A stretch of 64,000 nucleotides of DNA from Listeria costaricensis (GTDB lineage Bacteria > Bacillota > Bacilli > Lactobacillales > Listeriaceae), in NCBI RefSeq assembly GCF_900183385.1, contig NZ_FXUT01000008.1, forward strand, positions 1 through 64,000, in the 5' to 3' direction. Both the position numbers and the translations under genes were made by a program. The notes under the pieces are model-generated. The model saw only the letters and a program-made list of their open reading frames with translations. It did no database searches and had not been told where the DNA came from. Positions 8,061 to 16,979 of this stretch are shown here, in pieces (position 1 is the stretch's first letter; every line of letters starts with the position of its first letter).

Positions 8061-10183
8061 CGGAAAAATTTGCAGAACCTGATCATTTTACGAATCGTGA
8101 GCTGAGTTGGCTCGACTTTAATTATCGTGTCTTGGAAGAAGCGCGGGACAAAGAGAATCCACTGCTTGAACGGCTGAAATTTCTTGCGATCACAGCCAGC
8201 AATCTGGATGAATTTTTTATGGTGCGGGTGGCATCGCTCAAAAAGATGGTTTCAGTTGATTATAAAAAACCGGATGCGGCAGGGTTAACACCGCGTGCGC
8301 AGCTGCATGCTATCAATGAAAAAACGCATCAGATGACGGACAAGCAGTACAATACATGGAATCGGACACTCTTAAAGCTGCTGGGAGAGCATCAGATCAA
8401 TCTGCGTAAAATTCACCAGTTGACGGATAAGCAGATGGAATTTATCAAACATTACTTTGAGCAGGAGATCTATCCGGTTGTCACACCGATGGCGGTCGAT
8501 TCCGCGCGGCCGTTTCCACTGATTGTCAATACCAGTTTGAATATCGCCGCTTTGATTTACAAGGAGGATGAGCCGAAGAAGAAGGAGTTTGCCACGGTGC
8601 AGGTGCCGACTATTTTTCCGCGGGTGGTCAAACTGCCGGATGCTCCGAATGATTTTATTTTGCTGGAGGAGATTATTAAGCACTATCTGGCGCGTTTTTT
8701 CCTCGGATATAAGTTGAAGGAAACTGCCTGCTACCGGATCATGCGAAATATGGACATGGATGTGGCGGAACAGGATGCTTCGGATTTGCTGAAAGAGATT
8801 GAAGAGCAGTTGAAAAAAAGGGAACGCAGTGCGGTGATTCGATTGGAAGTGGAGGCGGAAATCAGCAAGCATCTGAGCAAACGGCTTGTGAAAGCACTGA
8901 AAGTCGATGAAGATGAAATTTATCGCATCAAGGGTCCGCTCGATCTGACCTTTCTAGGAAAACTGGCGGGGCAAATCGAGGGGCACAGGGCCTTGGTCTA
9001 CCCGCCGTTCAAGCCCTATCTAGCCAGCCATCTGCAAACGGCCAACTTATTCGAGCTGATTCGCAGTCAGGACATTTTTCTCCACCATCCGTACGATTCC
9101 TTTCAAACAGTGGTTGATTTTATCCGGCAGGCGGCACACGATCCGGATGTACTGGCAATCAAAATGACGCTTTACCGCGTTTCAGGCGATTCGCCAATCA
9201 TTCGCTATCTAGGCGAGGCGGCTGAAAATGGCAAGCAAGTCACCGTGCTGCTTGAAGTCAAGGCGCGGTTCGATGAAGAAAATAATATCCACTGGGCGCA
9301 GGAGCTTGAAAAGGCCGGCTGTCACGTGATTTACGGACTTATTGGGCTGAAAACGCATTGCAAGCTGACACTGGTCGTCCGGCGAGAAGCGGATGGCATT
9401 CGCCGCTATATGCACATGGGAACGGGGAATTATAATGATATTACCGCTCGATTTTATACGGACCTGGGGCTTCTGACAGCTGATGCGGAAATGGGCATCG
9501 ACGCCTCGAATATTTTTAATATGATTTCCGGTTACTCGGAGCCGCCGGTCTTCCATCAGTTGACGATTGCGCCGCACTGGCTGCGCAGCGAGCTGGTCGA
9601 TCAGATTGAACAAGAGGCGGAACTTGCCCGCCAAGGCAAACCGGCCATCATCAAAATGAAGATGAACTCCCTTTCAGATACAGAAATGATTAAAGCGCTG
9701 TATCAGGCATCGGAAGCGGGCGTGAAAATCGAGCTGCTAATTCGCGGGATCTGTTGTTTGCGGGCGGGGGTAAAGGGCTTGAGTGAAAATATCACCGTGC
9801 ATTCGATCGTTGGCCGGTTGCTTGAACACAGCCGAATCTATTATTTTGGTGCTGGCGGGGAAGAGCGTCTTTATTTATCGAGTGCGGATTTGATGCATCG
9901 AAATTTAAACCGGCGTGTCGAGCTGCTTTTTCCCATTCAGGATGAAAAAATCAGGCAGCGGATTATGGCGGAATTTGGTCAAATGTTTGCAGATAACGTG
10001 AAGACGCGTGTGCTGCGCGCGGATGGTAGCTATCATAAATTAGATAAGCGCGGCAAACAGCAGTTCAGTTCGCAGCAGTGGTTTATGGAGGCGGCTGAGA
10101 AGAAAAGTGAAGCAGAAGCAATCGAACTAAAAAGTAAGTCGCGGGTGTTTATCCCGATGAAACAAGAAGAGGATGAGGAGTGA
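8057..10183 (+). CDS. ppk: Polyphosphate kinase 1
   Basis: 708 residues, full length for PPK1. It reversibly transfers the gamma phosphate of ATP to polyphosphate. The N-terminal domain opens with FTNRELSWLDFNYRVLEEA, typical of the family. The autophosphorylated histidine is His434 in LKTHCK, followed by MHMGTGNYND; the second catalytic histidine is His591 in LEHSR. The gene overlaps the ppx genes on both sides by a few bases, so synthesis and breakdown of polyphosphate are translationally linked. Confidence 0.96.
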   Translation: MTEKFAEPDHFTNRELSWLDFNYRVLEEARDKENPLLERLKFLAITASNLDEFFMVRVASLKKMVSVDYKKPDAAGLTPRAQLHAINEKTHQMTDKQYNTWNRTLLKLLGEHQINLRKIHQLTDKQMEFIKHYFEQEIYPVVTPMAVDSARPFPLIVNTSLNIAALIYKEDEPKKKEFATVQVPTIFPRVVKLPDAPNDFILLEEIIKHYLARFFLGYKLKETACYRIMRNMDMDVAEQDASDLLKEIEEQLKKRERSAVIRLEVEAEISKHLSKRLVKALKVDEDEIYRIKGPLDLTFLGKLAGQIEGHRALVYPPFKPYLASHLQTANLFELIRSQDIFLHHPYDSFQTVVDFIRQAAHDPDVLAIKMTLYRVSGDSPIIRYLGEAAENGKQVTVLLEVKARFDEENNIHWAQELEKAGCHVIYGLIGLKTHCKLTLVVRREADGIRRYMHMGTGNYNDITARFYTDLGLLTADAEMGIDASNIFNMISGYSEPPVFHQLTIAPHWLRSELVDQIEQEAELARQGKPAIIKMKMNSLSDTEMIKALYQASEAGVKIELLIRGICCLRAGVKGLSENITVHSIVGRLLEHSRIYYFGAGGEERLYLSSADLMHRNLNRRVELLFPIQDEKIRQRIMAEFGQMFADNVKTRVLRADGSYHKLDKRGKQQFSSQQWFMEAAEKKSEAEAIELKSKSRVFIPMKQEEDEE

Positions 10184-10188
10184 GGCTG

Positions 10189-11145
10189 ATGGAACATTTT
10201 GCGGTGATTGATTTAGGTTCAAACTCGGCGCGAATGACGATTACAAGGATTGAAGAGGATGGCAGCTTTGAAGTGGTTTGCCAAATGAAGGAAATGGTTC
10301 GACTTTCGGAAAAAATGGGCGAAAAGAAAGAATTGCAGGATGCCGCCATGAAGCGAACGGTCGAGGCCTTGAAAAAATTCCATAAAAAAAGCCGTGAATT
10401 CGATCAGCTGAAGATGCGCGCGGTCGCCACGGCAGCCACACGTCAAGCGGTCAATCAGAAGAAATTCTTAACGCGGGTCAAAGAAGAGGCGGGGATTGAG
10501 CTAGAGGTGATCAGCGGCAATCAAGAGGCTTACTATGATTATCTGGGCATTATCAACACGCTTCCTGTTACCAACTGTGTAATTATCGATACAGGCGGTG
10601 GTAGCACGGAGCTGATTCTCGTTCAAAATGACCGGCCAATCAATCTGATCAGCTTACCTTATGGGGCGGTCAATTTAAGCGAGCGCTTCTTAAATAAGGA
10701 TCACATTTCGGCAGCCGCACTTTTCAACCTGATGACGTCGATCGACAAGCTATATAATGGCGTCTGGTGGCTGCGAAAAGGACACAACCTGCCAGTCGTC
10801 GCACTGGGCGGCAGCAACCGGACAATTGCCAAAATCGAGCGCCGCAGACGGGAAATTTTGGATTTTGAAAATCTGCACGGCTTTAAAATGCGCGATTTTG
10901 AAGTGTATGATATTTTTGAAGAAATCATCTCAAAAGACCTTGAGGAACGCGGTGCGATTCCGGGGCTTTCACGCGAACGTGCGGATATCATTGTTGGCGG
11001 AATCACACCACTAACGGCGCTGATGCGGTTTCTTGATTCCGACCGGCTGATTTTTTCGCAGTATGGCTTGCGCGAAGGCGTGTTTTACGACCACTTTCAT
11101 CAAATGCAGACGAACGGTTTAATTGCCGAAACTGACAACAAATAG
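10189..11145 (+). CDS. Exopolyphosphatase, short Ppx/GppA form
   Basis: About 318 residues, the short Ppx/GppA form without an HD domain. It keeps the intact N-terminal motif FAVIDLGSNSARM and the second motif IIDTGGGSTELILV. It is a second polyphosphate or pppGpp phosphatase, differing from the upstream copy, in which the first motif is altered. I place the start at ATG 10189, 8 bases after GAGGAG, which gives the usual family N terminus. A GTG at 10180, overlapping the ppk stop, is also possible (321 residues). It is the last gene of the cassette before a terminator shared with the converging gene. Confidence 0.88.
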   Translation: MEHFAVIDLGSNSARMTITRIEEDGSFEVVCQMKEMVRLSEKMGEKKELQDAAMKRTVEALKKFHKKSREFDQLKMRAVATAATRQAVNQKKFLTRVKEEAGIELEVISGNQEAYYDYLGIINTLPVTNCVIIDTGGGSTELILVQNDRPINLISLPYGAVNLSERFLNKDHISAAALFNLMTSIDKLYNGVWWLRKGHNLPVVALGGSNRTIAKIERRRREILDFENLHGFKMRDFEVYDIFEEIISKDLEERGAIPGLSRERADIIVGGITPLTALMRFLDSDRLIFSQYGLREGVFYDHFHQMQTNGLIAETDNK

Positions 11146-11151
11146 GCACAC

Positions 11152-11217
11152 AGTCTCTGAAGCTCCGTGTAGCGGTTCCGCTTTTAGCGGCCGGTCCCGG
11201 CGTTTCAGAGACTTTTA
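11152..11217. terminator. Bidirectional terminator between ppx and SAM-cleaving enzyme gene
   Basis: AGTCTCTGAA (11152-11161) pairs with TTCAGAGACT (11204-11213) around a G/C-rich branched loop, with T after it on the plus strand. It overlaps the stop region of the minus-strand gene. Confidence 0.75.
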
Positions 11218-12065
11218 TATGGAGCGGAAGGACGGCGCAGTACCACTTTCCAGCTAGTCCCAGTGCCCACCGCATAAGCGCCCGCAAATGAACCTTGATT
11301 GATGCCGATACCAATGTGATCGAGTGAATTCACATAGAGCAGCGGTTCGCCAATTCGCAGTTCCGCAAAAGTCCGGCTGTAAGTCATGTAATTGCGGTAA
11401 ATATCTCGATTGTGATGGCTGATCGACAACTCAAAAGCTTCCCCGTAACGTGCGCCAAATTGGACGAACTGTTTTCGCTCGATATTGGTCCACAGGTTGC
11501 CAAACGGGCGGTCAATAATGTCAATCGTGCCAAAAAGAGCCTCATCCGTCTGATAAGATTCTGCGACATCTAGTTGAACCAGCTGTTCCGGTGCAAGCGG
11601 CTTTCCAATATCCGCAAAAGAGATATGCCCACTTGCCAGACGCGCCGCCGTATAGGCAAAAATATCCCTGCCGTGAAACGTATGCGACTCGCCGGAATTC
11701 GGCAATCTGTTTTTCGTTTCATCAATGATGCGTACTTTTTCAATAAGTCCAGTATGAGCAAGGTGTGTCAGCGTCCCATTGTCCGGTGTGACGATCAGCT
11801 GACCGTTTGAAAGTCGTGCTACAACACTGCGCCGCCGGGAGCCCACGCCTGGATCGACGATTGAAACAAAAATGGTATCACTCGGCCAATAATGCACCGT
11901 TTGAAGGAGGCGATAAGAGGCTTCCCAAATATTGAACTGCGGGATTTGATGGGTCAAATCATTGATTGAAAGTGTTCGGTCGACAGTTTTGATGACACCA
12001 TACATGGCGCTGACCGCTCCATCACTTAAGCCAAAATCTGATTGCAAGACAATTAATTTATTCAT
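11205..12065 (-). CDS. SAM hydroxide adenosyltransferase-like protein (DUF62)
   Basis: 286 residues of the family containing SAM hydroxide adenosyltransferases and, more distantly, the fluorinase and chlorinase. Characterised members split S-adenosylmethionine with hydroxide into adenosine and methionine. Family blocks seen in order are QSDFGLSDG near the N terminus, VDPGVGSRRR (Asp and Arg of the catalytic triad), TPDNGTL, and FHGRDIFAYTAA (His of the triad). It stands alone on the minus strand behind a T-box leader whose specifier reads ATG. That suggests induction when methionine is short, freeing methionine from SAM. The start is ATG after GAAGGGTGG. Confidence 0.85.
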   Translation of the reverse strand: MNKLIVLQSDFGLSDGAVSAMYGVIKTVDRTLSINDLTHQIPQFNIWEASYRLLQTVHYWPSDTIFVSIVDPGVGSRRRSVVARLSNGQLIVTPDNGTLTHLAHTGLIEKVRIIDETKNRLPNSGESHTFHGRDIFAYTAARLASGHISFADIGKPLAPEQLVQLDVAESYQTDEALFGTIDIIDRPFGNLWTNIERKQFVQFGARYGEAFELSISHHNRDIYRNYMTYSRTFAELRIGEPLLYVNSLDHIGIGINQGSFAGAYAVGTGTSWKVVLRRPSAPYKSL

Positions 12066-12149
12066 TTTTGTGTGACCACCCTTCTGAATTTTGACGCGTG
12101 CAAAGAAAATCAGGACGCTTTTTCTAGCTTAAATACGCTTTACGTCAAT

Positions 12150-12420
12150 AAAAAAACGCCCTTATCCACAATTTGGAATAAGGGCGAGATTTCGCGGTAC
12201 CACCTTACTTTGCAGATGATTCGTCCATCTGCCTTTAGAAAAGTACAAGCCGGAGCTGATACTTCTGGCTATGATAACGGGGCCGTACCGGTATATCTTA
12301 CTGGAAAATTCAGATATACAGCTCGAAGATCATTTTCGGCAGGTGCTTTTGCTTTGTTTCACCAATATCAAAGCTCTCTTTTTGAAAAACAAGCTGCTTA
12401 CTCTTTCTTGTCATCGCTAT
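12150..12420 (-). promoter_or_regulatory. T-box leader, specifier ATG (methionine)
   Basis: Read on the minus strand. The T-box sequence AAGGTGGTACCGCG lies at 12193-12206, ahead of a terminator hairpin (12157-12186, CGCCCTTATTCC with GGATAAGGGCG) and a T run at 12150-12156. Upstream, stem I can be drawn: CAGCTTG pairs with CGAGCTG, an AGAGAG bulge precedes GCTTTG/CAAAGC, and the specifier loop reads GAAA-ATG-A with ATG at 12331-12333. In T-boxes I know, the codon follows GAA plus one base, giving ATG (Met). Ile (ATC) four bases on is the main alternative. Uncharged tRNA binding would allow read-through into the SAM-cleaving enzyme gene. Confidence 0.9.
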
Positions 12421-12427
12421 TAGCCCT

Positions 12428-12456
12428 AGCATACCCGATTCAAAAGTGAATGTCAA
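12428..12456 (-). promoter_or_regulatory. Promoter of the T-box transcript
   Basis: On the minus strand TTGACA (12451-12456) and TATGCT (12428-12433) are separated by 17 bases, which puts the transcript start at about 12420, just before stem I of the T-box. Confidence 0.85.
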
Positions 12457-12574
12457 TCAAGAATTTTGTGATTTGCCGAATTGTTCAGTTAATAATTCGT
12501 ATCCGTGAAAAACCGCACAACCATGCTATTTGATAACCTTTCTCAATGGCGGGTTTTACTGTAATTCTAAATTG

Positions 12575-12619
12575 ATAACTGTTATAATAAAAGTAATTTT
12601 AAGAATGAAACCGCTTCCT
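12575..12619 (+). promoter_or_regulatory. Promoter region of fdhA with palindrome and weak cre-like site
   Basis: TATAAT (12583-12588) precedes fdhA. An 11-base perfect palindrome, ATAACTGTTAT (12575-12585), overlaps it. Downstream, 12606-12619 resembles a CcpA cre site (TGAAACCGCTTCCT, two mismatches to the defined positions of TGWAANCGNTNWCA). These would fit repression by sugar and by a second regulator; both are weak matches. Confidence 0.4.
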
Positions 12620-12670
12620 TTACAAGCAATGATCGAGCAGTGACAGCGGGGATCGAAGGAGGAAAAGCGT

Positions 12671-15661
12671 GTGAGCAGTAAGGTGACAGTGACGATCAAT
12701 GGCAAGGTGCATCAAGTGGAGGCTGGGAAACGAATCCTTGACTACTTGAACGAACAAGAAATGTCCCATCCGCATATATGCTATAGCAAGCAGATGGGGC
12801 CCATTCAATCTTGCGACACCTGTATGTGCGAAGTGAACGGTGAATTGATGCGGGCTTGCAGTACGGAAATAGAGGACGGGATGGCGATCCAAACAGATTC
12901 TGAAAAAGCGACAGATGCCCAGCTTGAAGCGATGGATCGAATTTTGGAGAATCATCTGCTTTATTGTACGGTTTGCGATAATAATAATGGGAACTGCCGC
13001 GTACATAATACGACAGAAATGCTGGGGATTGAGGCTCAGGAGCGGCCTTACCGTGAAAAAGGCTATCTGAATGATTTTTCGCATCCATTTTACCGCTATG
13101 ATCCGGATCAATGTATTCTTTGCGGGCGTTGTGTGGAGGCCTGCCAGAGCGTCCAAGTGAATGAAACATTGTCGATCGACTGGGAAAGAGAACAGCCACG
13201 GGTCATTTGGGATGATGACAAGCCGGCCAACTTGTCGAGCTGCGTGTCCTGCGGGTTGTGTTCGACGGTTTGTCCATGTAATGCCATGATGGAAAAATCG
13301 ATGCTCGGTCAGGCTGGCTTTATGACGGGGCTTGACGAAGATGTGCTGGAACCGATGATCGATATGGTGAAAAAAGTCGAGCCGAATTATCAAACGGTTT
13401 TTGCGCTTTCCGAAATGGAAGCGGCCATGCGTGACACCCGAACTAAAAAAACAAAAACCGTCTGCACATTCTGCGGTGTGGGCTGTTCCTTTGAAGTCTG
13501 GACGAAGGACCGGAAAATTTTAAAAGTCGAGCCGACCGGGGAGGGCCCTGTGAACAAATTTGCGACTTGTGTGAAAGGGAAATTCGGTTGGGATTTTGTG
13601 AATAGTGATAAGCGCCTTACAACGCCGCTCATTCGGGAAGGGGACGAATTTGTGCCAGCTTCATGGGAGACGGCACTTGCGCATGTGGCCACCAAACTTC
13701 GCGAAATTCAGGCTGAGCACGGGAACGATGCACTCGGCTTTATCAGCTCTTCCAAGACGACCAATGAAGAAAATTATCTGATGCAGAAAATGGCTCGGCA
13801 AGTCTTTGAAACCAACAATATCGACAACTGCTCACGTTATTGTCAGGCGCCAGCATCGGACGGCTTGACAAGAACTGTCGGAATCGGGGCTGACTCGGGA
13901 ACGGCAGATGATATTGAGTCGGCGGGGCTGGTGATTCTGGTAGGCTGCTCACCAGCTGACGGACATCCCGTTCTAGCAAGCCGCATCAAACGTGCGCATA
14001 AGTATAACGGGCAAAAACTGATTGTGTCTGATTTACGCAAACATGAGATGGCAGAACGTGCCGATCTTTTCATTCATCCTAAACAGGGCACCGATTTTGT
14101 CTGGCTGACGGCTGTGGCGAAATACATGATTGATCAGGGCTGGCATGATCAGGCCTTCATGGAAAGTCGGACGTTCAATCAGGCGGAATATCTTGCCTTT
14201 TTGCAGCCCTTCACGCTTGAATATGCAGAACGTGAAACCGGGATCAGTCGTGCGACGCTGAAAGAAATCGCGCAGGCCATCCATGAAGCAGATGGAACGG
14301 CCGTTTGCTGGGGCATGGGTGTGACGCAAAATATTGCTGGATCGCATACTTCCTCGGCGATTGCCAATCTGCTCCTTGTAACGGGGAATTTTGGCCGTCA
14401 CGGCGCAGGTGCCTATCCGCTGCGGGGGCATAATAATGTGCAAGGCGCCTGCGATATGGGGTCGCTTCCGAATGTGCTTCCCGGGATTCAACCGCTTGCA
14501 GATGAGGGGATTCGCGGTAAATTTGAGCAGGCATATGGTGTGCCGATTTCAAGTGAACCGGGATTAAAGAATAATGAAATGCTGGATTCGATTGAACGCG
14601 GTGAGCTGCATGCCATGTATTTGGTCGGAGAAGAAATGGCCTGGGTGGATTCCAATGTGAACCATGTGCAGGAAGCGCTCGCCAAATTGGATTTCTTTGT
14701 TGTGCAGGACGTCTTTTTATCCAAAACAGCTCAGTTTGCCGATGTCGTTTTCCCAGCCTCCCCGTCGCTTGAAAAAGAAGGAACCTTTACCAATACGGAA
14801 CGCCGGATTCAGCGTCTCTATGAAGTGATGCCGCCACTTGGAGACTCCAAGCCAGATTGGTGGATCATAACAGCACTGGCTGAAAAACTAGGCTTTGACT
14901 GGGGCTACACGCATCCAAGCCAAATCATGGATGAAATCGCCTCTCTGGCACCGTTCTTTAGCGGGGTAAATTATGACCGGATGCAAGGTTTCGACAGCCT
15001 CGTCTGGCCGGTTGATGCCGCGGGAAAAGATATGCCGCTTCTTTACGAAGAACGATTTAATTTTCCAGATGGTCTAGCGAGATTTTCCACATTGCCGTAT
15101 ATTCCACCAATCGAATTTCCAGAAGAATTTGATCTGCAGCTCAACAATGGGCGCCTGCTTGAACAATTTCATGAAGGCAACTTGACCGATAAATCCAAAG
15201 GGCTGGATTACAAATTGCCGGAAGTATTCGTGGAAGTATCACCGGAACTGGCCAAAGAGCGCGCGATTGAAAGTGGTTCGCTTGTTCGGCTCAGCTCGCC
15301 TTATGGTCGAATTAAACTGCGCGCCGTTGTAACCGATCGCATGAAAGGTCATGAAGTCTATGTGCCGATGCATTCTGTCAGCAGCGAAACCGCCGTGAAC
15401 TTGCTCACTTCAAGCGCCGGCGATGTCAGGACTAAGACACCTGCCTATAAGCAAACCAAGGTTGCCCTGCAAGTATTGGAGAAAAAAGGCAAAAATCCGC
15501 TGCCCGATCATAATCCGCGCAACCGCAAACGTTATCCGCAAAATGGCGTAGAGGTCGAACGGAAATGGGCGCGCGCCGACTACCAGCCAATTTCAAAAGT
15601 AAACTGTGCATGCGGCGGGAAATGCGGCTGTAAAGAGAAAAGGAGTGAGCAAAATGGCTGA
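12671..15661 (+). CDS. fdhA: Formate dehydrogenase, catalytic subunit (molybdenum, multi-FeS)
   Basis: 996 residues, similar in plan to B. subtilis YjgC. In order: a [2Fe-2S] ferredoxin domain (CYSKQ, CDTCMC), a His-Cys3 cluster site (HLLYCTVCDNNNGNC), two 4Fe-4S motifs (CILCGRCVEAC, CVSCGLCSTVCPC), the molybdopterin 4Fe-4S motif (CTFCGVGCSF), and molybdopterin domains. The active-site position near residue 391 is cysteine (RYCQAP) rather than selenocysteine. The C terminus carries an unusual CACGGKCGC tail. It should oxidise formate to CO2 in the cytoplasm. The start is GTG after GAAGGAGG. Its last 8 bases overlap the next gene. Confidence 0.9.
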   Translation: MSSKVTVTINGKVHQVEAGKRILDYLNEQEMSHPHICYSKQMGPIQSCDTCMCEVNGELMRACSTEIEDGMAIQTDSEKATDAQLEAMDRILENHLLYCTVCDNNNGNCRVHNTTEMLGIEAQERPYREKGYLNDFSHPFYRYDPDQCILCGRCVEACQSVQVNETLSIDWEREQPRVIWDDDKPANLSSCVSCGLCSTVCPCNAMMEKSMLGQAGFMTGLDEDVLEPMIDMVKKVEPNYQTVFALSEMEAAMRDTRTKKTKTVCTFCGVGCSFEVWTKDRKILKVEPTGEGPVNKFATCVKGKFGWDFVNSDKRLTTPLIREGDEFVPASWETALAHVATKLREIQAEHGNDALGFISSSKTTNEENYLMQKMARQVFETNNIDNCSRYCQAPASDGLTRTVGIGADSGTADDIESAGLVILVGCSPADGHPVLASRIKRAHKYNGQKLIVSDLRKHEMAERADLFIHPKQGTDFVWLTAVAKYMIDQGWHDQAFMESRTFNQAEYLAFLQPFTLEYAERETGISRATLKEIAQAIHEADGTAVCWGMGVTQNIAGSHTSSAIANLLLVTGNFGRHGAGAYPLRGHNNVQGACDMGSLPNVLPGIQPLADEGIRGKFEQAYGVPISSEPGLKNNEMLDSIERGELHAMYLVGEEMAWVDSNVNHVQEALAKLDFFVVQDVFLSKTAQFADVVFPASPSLEKEGTFTNTERRIQRLYEVMPPLGDSKPDWWIITALAEKLGFDWGYTHPSQIMDEIASLAPFFSGVNYDRMQGFDSLVWPVDAAGKDMPLLYEERFNFPDGLARFSTLPYIPPIEFPEEFDLQLNNGRLLEQFHEGNLTDKSKGLDYKLPEVFVEVSPELAKERAIESGSLVRLSSPYGRIKLRAVVTDRMKGHEVYVPMHSVSSETAVNLLTSSAGDVRTKTPAYKQTKVALQVLEKKGKNPLPDHNPRNRKRYPQNGVEVERKWARADYQPISKVNCACGGKCGCKEKRSEQNG

Positions 15662-16130
15662 ACCAATTTCAAAAATTCGTGAAACAGGGCCGACACTGGA
15701 AGAACAGCAGGCCGAGCATTTGCAGGAACTAAAAGACGCGTTTGCCAAAGAGGATTCCGGCTTTAAAGAAATGATTGAATTTGTCCGCCTGTTGAATGAA
15801 GCAGGGGCCTTGGAAGCCGTAAATAGTGCTGTAAAAGCCAAAGAAGAGATTGCCAAAACTTTCTTGAATGAATGGCGCAAAGAACCTACCACGAATGCCA
15901 TCAACAATTTGATGCTCACCAGCCAGCTTTTGACAGAAACGAAACCCGAACAAACCGAAGCGATCATCAAAAAAATGAAAGAAACCGCCAAACAAGCCGA
16001 AGAAAGTGCTAAAAGCGAGGAAATCATCGGGCTGTTTGGCTTGATGAAAGCCTTGAAGGACCCAGATGTGAATCGAGCCTTGCGCTACGGCCTCACTTTT
16101 TTAAAAGGAATGGGCGAAAATTTGAAGTAA
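15654..16130 (+). CDS. DUF1641 protein, formate dehydrogenase partner (YjgD-like)
   Basis: 158 residues, soluble and mostly helical. It belongs to DUF1641 as found next to yjgC-type formate dehydrogenase genes in Bacillales. The conserved C-terminal part reads IIGLFGLMKALKDPDVNRALRYGLTFLKGMG. Its exact role is unknown; a partner or electron-transfer role for the dehydrogenase is inferred from constant pairing. I choose ATG 15654, preceded by AAAGGAGTGAG; the start overlaps the fdhA stop. An upstream in-frame start at 15606 would lie inside fdhA. Confidence 0.85.
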   Translation: MAEPISKIRETGPTLEEQQAEHLQELKDAFAKEDSGFKEMIEFVRLLNEAGALEAVNSAVKAKEEIAKTFLNEWRKEPTTNAINNLMLTSQLLTETKPEQTEAIIKKMKETAKQAEESAKSEEIIGLFGLMKALKDPDVNRALRYGLTFLKGMGENLK

Positions 16131-16133
16131 AAT

Positions 16134-16169
16134 AAAAGCCGGGCCTGCGATCAAGCAGACTCGGCTTTT
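16134..16169 (+). terminator. Hairpin between DUF1641 gene and fdhD
   Basis: AAAAGCCG (16134-16141) pairs with CGGCTTTT (16162-16169), with an inner CTGC/GCAG. The T run is short, so it may be a partial terminator or a processing site that lowers fdhD expression. Confidence 0.6.
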
Positions 16170-16187
16170 CAAAAAGAGGTGTCAAAA

Positions 16188-16979
16188 ATGGAAACCAAAA
16201 AGCAGCTTCCGATTACGTTTTATCAAAAGGGGGAGAGCGGCACTAGAGCAGAACCGGTGGCCGTCGAATATCCGCTGACCATCTATTTGAACGGTGCCGA
16301 ACTCGTGACGATCGTTTGCTCACCCGACTATTTGGAAGATTTGGTCGTAGGCTTTTTGACTTCGGAGGGAATCGTCCGCAGCCCGGCTGATATTGACCGA
16401 ATCGAACTCATTGAGTCGAGCGGTCATGCCCAGGTGACAGCCAGCTTCGTGAACCAATTTAATGCCAAATACCGCGCTAAACGCTACATCACTAGCTGCT
16501 GCGGCAAGTCACGCGAGAACTTTTACTTTCAGGCGGATGCATCGCTTCTTGAAACGCATAATGACACGAACGTTCGACTGACGCCAGATGCCATTTTCCA
16601 TCTGATGGACACCTTTGAAGCTTCTTCTGCGACCTTCCAAGAAACCGGCGGCGTCCACAATGCGGCGCTTTGCAGTACAGAGCAGCTGCTCGTCAGCCGA
16701 ATGGATATTGGGCGGCACAATGCCCTTGATAAAATTTACGGCTATTCGCTCGTTCATCAGCTGGCAGTGGAGGATAAAGTGATTGCCTTTAGCGGCCGCA
16801 TCTCTTCTGAAATCCTCGTCAAAACGGCTAAAATCGGCTGTGGCATCCTGTTATCACGTTCGGCACCAACAGAGCTGGCTGTTAAAATGGCCGAGGAGCT
16901 CAACTTGACGACCGTAGGCTTTATTCGCCACAACCGCTTTAATATTTATTCAGGCGCAGAACGTATTTTGCTAAAATAG
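16188..16979 (+). CDS. fdhD: Formate dehydrogenase accessory sulfurtransferase FdhD
   Basis: 263 residues. FdhD passes sulfur from a cysteine desulfurase to the molybdenum cofactor of formate dehydrogenase, which is required for activity. Family blocks seen are GFLTSEGI, the cysteine motif as SCCGKS (adjacent cysteines rather than the CxxC of E. coli), TGGVHNAAL, DIGRHNALDKIYG and FSGRISSEILVKTAKIG. Start ATG 16188 is 6 bases after AGAGGTG; a GTG at 16179 lies within that site and is less likely. It lies downstream of fdhA, which fits its role. Confidence 0.94.
   Translation: METKKQLPITFYQKGESGTRAEPVAVEYPLTIYLNGAELVTIVCSPDYLEDLVVGFLTSEGIVRSPADIDRIELIESSGHAQVTASFVNQFNAKYRAKRYITSCCGKSRENFYFQADASLLETHNDTNVRLTPDAIFHLMDTFEASSATFQETGGVHNAALCSTEQLLVSRMDIGRHNALDKIYGYSLVHQLAVEDKVIAFSGRISSEILVKTAKIGCGILLSRSAPTELAVKMAEELNLTTVGFIRHNRFNIYSGAERILLK

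Noticed and set aside
12072-12449. 125-codon plus-strand ORF upstream of fdhA
   Set aside because: It is antisense to a complete T-box leader, which explains the sequence better.
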